From Fusobacterium sp. (GTDB taxonomy: Bacteria > Fusobacteriota > Fusobacteriia > Fusobacteriales > Fusobacteriaceae), in NCBI GenBank assembly GCA_020024915.1, contig JAHHSZ010000047.1, forward strand, positions 1 through 13,648: a stretch of 13,648 nucleotides of DNA, given 5' to 3'. The translations under genes and the position numbers were made by a program. The notes under the pieces are model-generated. The model had not been told where the DNA came from and searched no databases. It saw only the letters and a program-made list of their open reading frames with translations. This document shows positions 7,062-13,648 of the stretch, piece after piece. Position 1 is the first letter of the stretch, and every line of letters starts with the position of its first letter.

Positions 7062-8441
7062 ATGGATATAGAAGGAATTTTAAGAAATGGAGAGAGCAAG
7101 ACTGTAGAATTTAAAGAGATAATTCCAAATGGAAGACAAATATCTCAAACAGCGATAGCTTTTTCCAATGGTGCTGGTGGAAAAATTTTTATAGGAATAG
7201 ATGATAATAGAAATGTTGTAGGAATAGATGATAAAGTAGATATTTTCAAAATGATAGATTCATTGAACTCAATGATCTATGATAATTGTTATCCCAATAT
7301 AAATTCAAATATATATACAGAGAATATAGAAGATAAAATAGTAATAGTTGTTGAAATCTTTCCTGGAAATTTAAAGCCATACTATTTTAAAAATTTGGGT
7401 AAAGAGAATGGAACATATATAAGAATAGGAGCAAGTAATAGAAAAGCTTCTTTTGAAAATCTCTTAGAATTAGAAAGACAGAGAAAAAACATAACCTTTG
7501 ATGAAGAAGTAGATAGAGATATAGAAGTTAAAAAATTAGATATTATATCATTAGAAGAGATGTTTATAAAAAATGGAAAGAAATTATCTCAAGAAAAACT
7601 TTTTAATTTGGGACTTCTGAAGAAAGAGGGAGATAAAGTTTATATTAGCAAAGGATTAGGAGTAATTTTAGGACTTTATGAGAACACAAATATAAATTGT
7701 GCTAGATTTAAAGGAAAAAATATGGATATATTTTTGGATAAAAAGGAATTTACAGGTGATATATTTAGTAAAATAGAAAATATTCAAATGTTCCTACAGA
7801 ATCATCTTAGAGTAAAAAGTAAATTTGAAGGATTTCAAAGAAAGGATTTTTTAGAAATCCCAATGCTTGCTTTAAGAGAGGGAATAATTAATGCTTTAGT
7901 TCATAGAGATTATTCTAATCAAGGAAGAGATATAAAAATAGGAATTTATGATGACATAGTAGAAATAATCTCTCCAGGAGCTTTGCCAAGCACACTTACA
8001 TTAGAGCAAATTTATAGTGGTAGATCTGAGATAAGAAATAGGGTTATTGCTAGAGTTTTTAAAGAATTGAATTTTATTGAAAGATGGGGAAGTGGTATTA
8101 ATAGAATGATAAATTTATGTAGAAATACTGGAATGAAAGAGCCTCAAATAAAAGAAGTTGGAGATTCAATCTCTCTTGTATTTTTTAGAACGCCAGATAC
8201 CGCCACATTACCGCCGGATACCGCCACATTACCGCCGGATACCGCCACATTGAGTGAAAAAGAAGAACAAGTATTAAAATATCTATCTTTTGGAAGAAAA
8301 ACAAGAGTGGAAATTGAGAGAGAATTGGATTTGAGTTCAAGAAGAACAAGAGAAATATTAAAGGAGTTGCAGAATAAAAAATTAATTTTAATGGTTGGAA
8401 AAGGACCACGAACTTCATATGAATTGAAGAAAAATCAATAA
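7062..8441 (+). CDS. AlbA_2 (Schlafen-like) DNA-binding / HATPase_c_4 putative transcriptional regulator
   Basis: The 459-residue protein belongs to the COG2865 type, often labelled 'ATP-binding protein' or mis-called RecG-like helicase; no helicase motifs are seen. The N-terminal AlbA_2 domain (about 1-125) shows ESKTVEFKE and SNGAGGKIFIGIDD. The C-terminal ATPase-like domain (about 265-365) shows REGIINALVHRDYS (272-285), IEIISPGALP-like sequence and ERWGSGINRM. A linker of three PPDTATL-type repeats (378-397) follows. The final 60 residues look like a winged helix (EKEEQVLKYL...RRTREILKELQNKKLI). A role in transcription control is inferred from the family; the target is unknown. The gene has its own promoter and lies 32 bp before mltG without a terminator. 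It interrupts otherwise core genes, so recent gain is plausible. Confidence 0.88.
   Translation: MDIEGILRNGESKTVEFKEIIPNGRQISQTAIAFSNGAGGKIFIGIDDNRNVVGIDDKVDIFKMIDSLNSMIYDNCYPNINSNIYTENIEDKIVIVVEIFPGNLKPYYFKNLGKENGTYIRIGASNRKASFENLLELERQRKNITFDEEVDRDIEVKKLDIISLEEMFIKNGKKLSQEKLFNLGLLKKEGDKVYISKGLGVILGLYENTNINCARFKGKNMDIFLDKKEFTGDIFSKIENIQMFLQNHLRVKSKFEGFQRKDFLEIPMLALREGIINALVHRDYSNQGRDIKIGIYDDIVEIISPGALPSTLTLEQIYSGRSEIRNRVIARVFKELNFIERWGSGINRMINLCRNTGMKEPQIKEVGDSISLVFFRTPDTATLPPDTATLPPDTATLSEKEEQVLKYLSFGRKTRVEIERELDLSSRRTREILKELQNKKLILMVGKGPRTSYELKKNQ
8192..8252 (+). repeat. GC-rich 21-bp tandem repeat, about 2.9 copies, in coding sequence
   Basis: Copies begin at 8192, 8213 and 8234. They are identical except for one base in the first (CCAGAT instead of CCGGAT) and the end of the third. 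Each unit combines two similar halves, TACCGCCACAT and TACCGCCGGA, and encodes seven residues (PPDTATL). The unit is about 62% G+C, twice the local value, and uses codons (CCG, ACC, GCC) rare in neighbouring genes. The unit is divisible by three, so copy-number change would alter linker length without a frameshift. Confidence 0.95.
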
Positions 8442-8473
8442 TTAAGAGATGATAAATACAGGGAGAAAAATAG

Positions 8474-9430
8474 ATGAAAAAAAAATTATATAGTGTGATA
8501 ATATTTTTAATCTTTTCACTTATTATTTTAGGTGGATATATATTTTTTCAAATTAAAGGAAAGACAAATTATAATTTGGAATTAAATATAGAAAAAAATC
8601 AACCACTTATGAGATCTCTAGCCAAGCTACCAAAATCAGATAGCTTAATATTTAAAGTATATTTAAAGTTACGAAACAATGGAAGAGGAGTAAAAGCTGG
8701 AACATATCATATTGAGGGTGAGTATTCATTAGAAGAAATAATAGATATATTAGAATCTGGAAAGGGAAGAATTATAAAAATAACGATTCCAGAGGGGTTT
8801 AGTGTAAATCAGATTGTAACATATTTAGAAGAGAACAAACAGATAGACAGAGATGAATTTTATAGAGAGTTGAAAGAGGCTAGTAAAGAGTTTCCTTATC
8901 CAACACCAGAAGGGAATTTTGAAGGATATCTATATCCAGAAACATATTTTTTACCAGAGAACTTTGATGAAAAAACACTTATAAATACTATGTTAAAAGA
9001 GTTTTTAAAGAAATTCCCAAGTGAAAAATATCCAGATAAGGATGAGTTTTATCAAAAATTGATAATGGCCTCTATATTAGAAAGAGAAGCTTTAGTTAAA
9101 AGTGAAAAACCAATTATGGCATCAGTATTTTATAATAGGATAAAAAAGGGAATGACATTGTCATCTGATGCTACAGTTAACTATGTATATGGCTATAGTA
9201 AGAAGAGAATATACTACAAAGATTTAAAAGTAGATTCTCCATACAATACCTATAAATATAAAGGATTGCCACCTGCACCTATATCTAATCCAGCAGTAGA
9301 TTCTTTAGAGGCAGCTTACAATCCAGCTCAAACAGATTATCTATTTTTTGTTGCAACTGGAGATGGACACCATTATTTTAGTAAAACATATAAAGAGCAT
9401 TTAGAATTTCAAAGGAAAAATAAAAATTAA
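8474..9430 (+). CDS. mltG: Endolytic murein transglycosylase MltG (YceG-like)
   Basis: MltG cleaves nascent glycan strands at the membrane and so terminates peptidoglycan polymerisation. The 318-residue protein has a short basic N-terminus, one transmembrane helix (about 5-27) as signal anchor, then an extracytoplasmic YceG domain. The catalytic region ASILEREA (199-206) carries the expected glutamate, E203. It is followed by the conserved FYNRIKKGMTLSSDATVNYVYG, the SPYNTYKYKGLPPAPISNP motif and the C-terminal YLFFVATGDGHHYFSKTYKEH. Length is close to the E. coli enzyme (about 340). GGGAGA (8461-8466) is the ribosome site. It probably shares a transcript with the upstream AlbA_2 gene or uses a promoter I cannot see, and with the radical SAM gene 10 bp downstream. 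Confidence 0.95.
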   Translation: MKKKLYSVIIFLIFSLIILGGYIFFQIKGKTNYNLELNIEKNQPLMRSLAKLPKSDSLIFKVYLKLRNNGRGVKAGTYHIEGEYSLEEIIDILESGKGRIIKITIPEGFSVNQIVTYLEENKQIDRDEFYRELKEASKEFPYPTPEGNFEGYLYPETYFLPENFDEKTLINTMLKEFLKKFPSEKYPDKDEFYQKLIMASILEREALVKSEKPIMASVFYNRIKKGMTLSSDATVNYVYGYSKKRIYYKDLKVDSPYNTYKYKGLPPAPISNPAVDSLEAAYNPAQTDYLFFVATGDGHHYFSKTYKEHLEFQRKNKN

Positions 9431-9443
9431 GGAGTAAAGAGTG
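9429..9443 (+). promoter_or_regulatory. Ribosome-binding site and GTG start of the radical SAM gene
   Basis: AAGGAG (9429-9434) overlaps the mltG stop codon (9428-9430) and lies 6 bases before GTG at 9441. The next residues (KKIVLASINSQYVHLNVAVRYLKK) are the conserved start of the family, which supports GTG over any later ATG and suggests translational coupling to mltG. Confidence 0.8.
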
Positions 9444-11099
9444 AAAAAAATAGTTTTAGCGTCAATAAATAGCCAATATGTACATTTGAATGTTGCTGTT
9501 AGGTATTTAAAAAAATATGTGGAAGAGAATTGTGATACTAGATTAGATATTTATGAGACCAATATTAATAATCAGTTGATAAATATAATCAAAGATCTAT
9601 TTGAAAAGCAACCAGATATGATAATTTTTTCTACATATATTTGGAATAAGGAGTATGTTTTTTCATTGATAAAAGAATTAAAAAAAGTGTTGCCAAGTGT
9701 AAAAATAGCATTGGGTGGTCCAGAAGTTTCATATAAATGGGAAAGAGCGATTGAAGAAAATAGTGAAATAGATTATATTTTTACAGGTGAAGGAGAGAAG
9801 ATACTTTTAAACTTTTTTACAAAGGATGTAAAAGATGTAAAAGGAGTTGTCTATAGGGAAGATCAAGAGATAAAATACAATGGAATGGAGACTCTTATTG
9901 ATAACTTAGATGTGATACCATTTCCTTATGATGATGAGGAGCTGTTGGATAGAACGAAGATATTCTATTATGAATCTTCAAGAGGTTGCCCTTTTAACTG
10001 TTCATACTGTATGTCATCAATTGATAAGAGTGTGAGATACTATTCTATCGAGAGAACCAAGAAGGATTTAAAGAGATTTATTGACTCACCTATAAAATTA
10101 TTAAAGTTTGTAGATAGAACTTTTAATTTAAGTAAGGAAAAATATATGGCTATTTGGAAATTCCTACTTGAGAACTACAGAGAGGGGATAACATTTCATT
10201 TTGAGATAAATGCTAATATTTTTGATGAAGAAACATTGGATTTTTTAGAAAAAGTACCTAGGGGTTATTTTCAATTTGAGATAGGAGTACAGACAATAGA
10301 TGCTCAAGCTATGAAGAGTATAGGAAGAATTAACCATTTGGAAAAATTAGCTTATAATATAGGAAGAATTAGTAGAAATATACATTTACATTTAGATTTG
10401 ATAGCAGGACTACCCTATGATACCTACGAGAAGTTTAAAAAGTCTTTTAACTATGTACATCAATTGAAGCCAGAGATGATACAGTTGGGATTTTTAAAGC
10501 TTTTGAAGGGAACAAAAATGTATGATGAAAGAGAAAAGTATGGGTATAGATATTTTTCTAAACCACCTTATGAAGTTTTTTCAAATGATTTTATAGGTTT
10601 TGGTGAGATAATTAAGTTAAAAAATCTTGAAAAAGTTTTAGATTTTTACTATAATTCTGAGAAATTTCAAGAGAGTGTACAGTGGATTATAGATACTCAT
10701 TATAGTAGTGCTTTTGATTTTTATGAAGAGGTAGCAGAGTATTTTGATAGAAATGGATATTTAAAGATTAGTCATAAAGAGAGTGCATTATTTACTCTTT
10801 TATATAATTTTTATGAGGAGAAGGAATTTTCAGAAAAAGATGTATTTTTAGAATACTTAAAATATGATTATTTAATGCTTGGTAAAGCAGGTTTCTATCC
10901 TGAATGGTTTAAGAGTGAGAAGGACGGAGAGCTTTATGATAAGTTAATAAAAGAGGAGAATTATAAAAGTATAAGAGAAGGACATAAGAATAGTGAGTTA
11001 GAAAAATTTAGCTATAACATATTTACAAAATCTTTTGAAGATATATATATGTTCTTTGATTATAGAGATAAAACAGCCAAAGTGGTAAAAAATTCTTGA
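9441..11099 (+). CDS. B12-binding-domain radical SAM protein (DUF4080 type)
   Basis: The 552-residue enzyme has an N-terminal Rossmann-like cobalamin-binding-type domain (about 1-140, with IALGGPEVSY and YIFTGEGEKIL). A radical SAM core follows, whose CPFNCSYC motif (Cys183, Cys187, Cys190) ligates the 4Fe-4S cluster that cleaves S-adenosylmethionine. The conserved IGVQT and DLIAGLPYDTYE segments of the barrel come next. About 170 C-terminal residues match what I recall as DUF4080. The classical DxHxxG cobalamin ligand motif is not visible, so any B12 would be bound differently or not at all. The substrate of this subfamily is, to my knowledge, unknown; similar domain pairs methylate unactivated carbons or act in cofactor synthesis. 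The stop overlaps a TTGACT hexamer before tilS. Confidence 0.87.
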   Translation: MKKIVLASINSQYVHLNVAVRYLKKYVEENCDTRLDIYETNINNQLINIIKDLFEKQPDMIIFSTYIWNKEYVFSLIKELKKVLPSVKIALGGPEVSYKWERAIEENSEIDYIFTGEGEKILLNFFTKDVKDVKGVVYREDQEIKYNGMETLIDNLDVIPFPYDDEELLDRTKIFYYESSRGCPFNCSYCMSSIDKSVRYYSIERTKKDLKRFIDSPIKLLKFVDRTFNLSKEKYMAIWKFLLENYREGITFHFEINANIFDEETLDFLEKVPRGYFQFEIGVQTIDAQAMKSIGRINHLEKLAYNIGRISRNIHLHLDLIAGLPYDTYEKFKKSFNYVHQLKPEMIQLGFLKLLKGTKMYDEREKYGYRYFSKPPYEVFSNDFIGFGEIIKLKNLEKVLDFYYNSEKFQESVQWIIDTHYSSAFDFYEEVAEYFDRNGYLKISHKESALFTLLYNFYEEKEFSEKDVFLEYLKYDYLMLGKAGFYPEWFKSEKDGELYDKLIKEENYKSIREGHKNSELEKFSYNIFTKSFEDIYMFFDYRDKTAKVVKNS

Positions 11100-11117
11100 C
11101 TCTATTTATAAAAAACT

Positions 11118-11147
11118 TTGGAAAAATAGATTAATATATGTTATAAT
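11118..11147 (+). promoter_or_regulatory. tilS(-ftsH) promoter with extended -10
   Basis: TTGGAA (11118-11123) and TATAAT (11142-11147) lie 18 bp apart, with TGT directly before the -10 (extended -10). The predicted start is near 11153, 26 bases before the tilS ATG. No terminator is seen between the radical SAM gene and this promoter, so readthrough may add to it. Confidence 0.78.
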
Positions 11148-11178
11148 TTTATGAAATGATATGTAAAAGAGTGGTTTT

Positions 11179-12504
11179 ATGAGATTGTTCAAAAAGATAA
11201 TAGAGAAAAATATAAAAGAGAAATTAATTGAGAATGGAGATAAGCTTGTAGTAGGCTTTTCAGGAGGACCAGATTCAGTATTTTTAACAGAGATGTTGTT
11301 AAAGTTAAAAGAGTATGTTGAATTTGACTTTGTTTTAGTCCATATTAATCATCTGTTGAGAGGAGAAGAAGCCCAAAGAGATGAAGATTTTTCTATTGAA
11401 TATGGAAGAAAAAAAGGCATAGAAGTATTTTCTAAAAAGATTGATATAACAACTCTGGGGAAGGAGCAGGGGCTGACTTTAGAAGAGGCTGGACGTGAAG
11501 CAAGATATGAATTTTATCAAAAGATCTTGGATAAAGTTGATGGGAATAAGATAGCTTTAGCTCACAATAAAGATGATCAAATAGAGACCTTTATGTTTAG
11601 ATTGTCAAGAGGAACAGGACTTTCTGGTTTAGAAGGGATAAACTCTAAAAGAGGGATCTATATTAGACCGATTTCTGAAGTTTATAAGAGAGAGATTTTA
11701 GGATATTTAGATAAAAATGGTATTGACTACTGTATGGATAGTACAAATTTAGAAAATGAATTTACTAGAAATAGTATAAGGCTGGACCTAATTCCATTTA
11801 TAGAGCAAAGATATAATCCGAAATTTAAAGATAAGATTTTTTCTCTGATTGAGGAGATAAGAGAGACAAATAATTTTGTAGAAAGAGAGATAGAGAGATT
11901 TTCTAACTGTAAAGAATTAAATATTGATGAAATTTTACACTTTTCAAAGATGATAAGAGGGAAGATTTTAAGTAAATTTCTTTATAGATACAATATCAAG
12001 GTAAATAGAGAGAAGATCAATCTCATTGAGAGTATTTTGAAAAATGGTGGAAGTCAAGAGCTTATTTTAAGTGAGAAGTATGTCTTAAAGAAGGAGTATA
12101 ATCTACTTAGAATAGATGTTTATAAAACTTCTAAAGAGAGTTTAGAGGCTAAGAGTTTGACTGTACCAGGTGTAATAGAGTTTGGAGATTACATCATAGA
12201 AGCTAGTTATGAAAAGATGAAGGAAAAAAATAGAGATGTCTATTATACTAATATAAAAACAGGTGATACTCTTGTTGTAAGAGTAAGAAAAGATGGTGAT
12301 AAAATAGTTCCAACAGGAATGAAGGGTGAAAAAAAATTGAAAGATATTTTTATTAATGAGAAGATTGAGAAAGAGAAGAGAGACTCTATTCCTCTGATAA
12401 CATATGATAAAGATATAGTTTGGATAGCTGGAATAAGAGGAAATGAGAAGTATAAGGGGACAGAAGAGTACTGTATTAAATTAAGTGCAAGGAGGAAAAA
12501 ATAA
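11179..12504 (+). CDS. tilS: tRNA(Ile)-lysidine synthetase TilS
   Basis: TilS modifies C34 of the CAU anticodon of a minor tRNA-Ile with lysine and ATP, changing it to read AUA and to be charged with isoleucine. AUA is among the commonest codons in this window, so the enzyme should be essential here. The 441-residue protein has the N-type ATP pyrophosphatase PP-loop SGGPDS (28-33), then HINHLLRGEEAQRDEDF and AHNKDDQIETFMFRLSRGTGLSG, the tRNA-binding core. A C-terminal TilS_C domain includes VPTGMKGEKKLKDIFINEK. The ribosome site is weak (AAAAGAG, 11165-11171). The gene ends directly against ftsH; tilS and ftsH are also neighbours in B. subtilis, where hpt lies between them, and that gene is absent here. 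Confidence 0.95.
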   Translation: MRLFKKIIEKNIKEKLIENGDKLVVGFSGGPDSVFLTEMLLKLKEYVEFDFVLVHINHLLRGEEAQRDEDFSIEYGRKKGIEVFSKKIDITTLGKEQGLTLEEAGREARYEFYQKILDKVDGNKIALAHNKDDQIETFMFRLSRGTGLSGLEGINSKRGIYIRPISEVYKREILGYLDKNGIDYCMDSTNLENEFTRNSIRLDLIPFIEQRYNPKFKDKIFSLIEEIRETNNFVEREIERFSNCKELNIDEILHFSKMIRGKILSKFLYRYNIKVNREKINLIESILKNGGSQELILSEKYVLKKEYNLLRIDVYKTSKESLEAKSLTVPGVIEFGDYIIEASYEKMKEKNRDVYYTNIKTGDTLVVRVRKDGDKIVPTGMKGEKKLKDIFINEKIEKEKRDSIPLITYDKDIVWIAGIRGNEKYKGTEEYCIKLSARRKK

Positions 12505-12507
12505 TTG
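12489..12507 (+). promoter_or_regulatory. ftsH Shine-Dalgarno inside tilS and TTG start
   Basis: A perfect AAGGAGG (12489-12495) within the last tilS codons stands 9 bases before TTG (12505-12507), which follows the tilS stop (12502-12504) with no gap. The frame from TTG is open to the window end and becomes FtsH. The next in-frame ATG (12682) has no comparable ribosome site, so TTG is the better start. Confidence 0.75.
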
Positions 12508-13648
12508 AACGATAAGAATTTATTTGATGAAAATGAAGATAAAAAGATAGACGAGAAGGAGAAAGAGTTAAATTTAGAAGAAAAAGCTGAAAATAAAGCC
12601 TCAGAGCAAGATGAAGAGAAAAAACAGAGTGAAGAGGTAAAAGAGAGAAAAGAGGAACTTAGAAATAAGCTAAAAGAGGGAATGTCTAAGAATAAAGATA
12701 GTAAAAATCCTAAAGAAAAAGATGAAGAGAATAAGTTTAAACAGTTAGGTGGAAAGTTTAACTTTAAAGGATTTATAATGTTGTTATTCATAATAACATT
12801 GGTGATGTCTTTACCTTCAATCTTATCAGATACTGCAAAAACACCAAGTGACGAGGTTTCATATACAGAGTTTATTCAAAATATAAAATCTGGTAAAATT
12901 AAAAAAGTAGATGAAAAAGAGGGATATGTATACGGATATTCAGCTGATGAAAAGAACGTGTACAGTGCTAGAATGATAACTGATAGATTGGGAGGAGATC
13001 CTAAGCTAGTAGAGACTATAGAATATAATGGAGTTGGAATAAAATCAGTTCCACCTCAACAGATGCCATTGTTATTGAATATTTTAATATCTTGGTTCCC
13101 TATGCTATTATTAATAGGAATCTGGATATTTATGATGAATAAAATGGGAAAAGGAAATGGTGGAGGACCACAAATTTTTAACGTTGGAAAATCAAAAGCT
13201 AAAGAGAATGGAGAAGATGTATCTAAAGTAACTTTTGCTGATGTTGCAGGAATTACAGAAGCTAAAGTGGAATTAGAAGAGGTTGTAAAGTTTTTGAGAG
13301 AGCCTGAGAAGTTCAAAAATATAGGTGCAAGAATACCTAAAGGAGTATTGCTATTAGGAGCACCAGGAACAGGAAAAACTCTATTGGCTAAAGCAGTGGC
13401 TGGAGAGGCAAAGGTTCCTTTCTTCAGTATGTCAGGATCTGAGTTTGTTGAGATGTTTGTAGGGGTAGGAGCTTCAAGAGTTAGAGACTTATTTAATAAA
13501 GCAAGAAAAAATGCTCCATGTATAATCTTTATAGATGAGATAGATGCAGTTGGAAGAAAGAGAGGATCTGGACAAGGTGGAGGAAATGATGAAAGAGAGC
13601 AAACTCTTAACCAACTTCTTGTTGAGATGGACGGATTTGGTACTGATG
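12505..13648 (+). CDS. ftsH: ATP-dependent zinc metalloprotease FtsH (3' partial)
   Basis: FtsH is a membrane-anchored AAA+ hexameric protease that degrades misfolded membrane proteins and some regulators. From the TTG start, 381 residues are visible. Residues 1-88 are a highly charged Lys/Glu-rich, probably disordered or helical cytoplasmic segment. Transmembrane helix 1 lies at about 89-107, then a periplasmic domain (about 108-185) and helix 2 (about 187-209). The AAA domain has VTFADVAG, Walker A GAPGTGKT (285-292), the pore segment MSGSEFVEMFVGVGASRVRDLF, Walker B FIDEIDAVGRKRG with D344/E345 and the start of the second region of homology. The window ends before the arginine fingers and the HEXXH zinc site. 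Typical FtsH begins only a few residues before helix 1, so the long extension is unusual. Confidence 0.93.
   Translation, partial: MNDKNLFDENEDKKIDEKEKELNLEEKAENKASEQDEEKKQSEEVKERKEELRNKLKEGMSKNKDSKNPKEKDEENKFKQLGGKFNFKGFIMLLFIITLVMSLPSILSDTAKTPSDEVSYTEFIQNIKSGKIKKVDEKEGYVYGYSADEKNVYSARMITDRLGGDPKLVETIEYNGVGIKSVPPQQMPLLLNILISWFPMLLLIGIWIFMMNKMGKGNGGGPQIFNVGKSKAKENGEDVSKVTFADVAGITEAKVELEEVVKFLREPEKFKNIGARIPKGVLLLGAPGTGKTLLAKAVAGEAKVPFFSMSGSEFVEMFVGVGASRVRDLFNKARKNAPCIIFIDEIDAVGRKRGSGQGGGNDEREQTLNQLLVEMDGFGTD

Noticed and set aside
8192..8252. CRISPR-like array
   Set aside because: The 21-bp units are contiguous with no unique spacers and are in frame within a coding region; it is a tandem coding repeat.
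11096..11101. TTGACT as -35 for tilS
   Set aside because: It lies 40 bp before the best TATAAT, too far. The TTGGAA at 11118 with 18-bp spacing and an extended -10 is the better pair.
12243..12791. Long minus-strand frame (182 codons) opposite tilS/ftsH
   Set aside because: Its Ser/Phe/Leu-rich product is what the reverse complement of Lys/Glu-rich coding sequence gives; it is opposite two recognisable genes and has no family resemblance.

Overview
The window is an AT-rich bacterial chromosome segment (about 30% G+C by eye, AGA and ATA codons dominant). All substantial genes are on the + strand and are mostly housekeeping. Protein style, gene order and base composition fit Fusobacterium (Fusobacteriota), perhaps the F. 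mortiferum/ulcerans/varium side of the genus. That assignment is from recognition, not from a search, and a low-GC Bacillota is the main alternative.

Left edge (1-272): the window opens inside the last codons of a tnpB gene (IS200/IS605 or IS607-type element). These are followed by about 120 nt of strongly structured non-coding DNA read as the omega-RNA (reRNA) scaffold and right end of that element. The inferred guide starts near 159 and lies just upstream of a good sigma70-type promoter for secG.

Region 273-4857: secG ends at a strong intrinsic terminator. It is followed by rarA, hisS and aspS, closely spaced and probably one transcript. Region 4858-5198 holds no protein gene. It contains a consensus promoter, a roughly 210-nt rod-like RNA with a 19-pair closing stem and a central bubble, and an intrinsic terminator. 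I read this as 6S RNA (ssrS); the position directly after aspS matches, as I recall, that of 6S-1 RNA in Bacillus subtilis.

Region 5199-8441: argS (GTG start) ends at an intrinsic terminator. A gene for an AlbA_2 (Schlafen-like) plus ATPase-like regulator follows with its own promoter. It carries three copies of a GC-rich 21-bp in-frame repeat in the linker before a C-terminal winged helix.

Region 8442-11099: mltG (septal/peripheral peptidoglycan terminase) is followed 10 bp later by a GTG-started radical SAM enzyme with a cobalamin-binding-like N-terminus (DUF4080 type).

Region 11100-13648: tilS has its own extended -10 promoter. It is immediately followed by ftsH, which appears to start at a TTG adjoining the tilS stop codon and to carry an unusual charged N-terminal extension of about 85 residues. 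ftsH runs off the right edge.

Together the genes serve translation (three aminoacyl-tRNA synthetases, tRNA-Ile lysidine synthesis), protein export and membrane proteolysis (SecG, FtsH), replication-fork maintenance (RarA), cell-wall assembly (MltG) and global RNA polymerase control (6S RNA). The accessory elements are the TnpB/omega-RNA remnant at the left and the repeat-bearing AlbA_2 gene.
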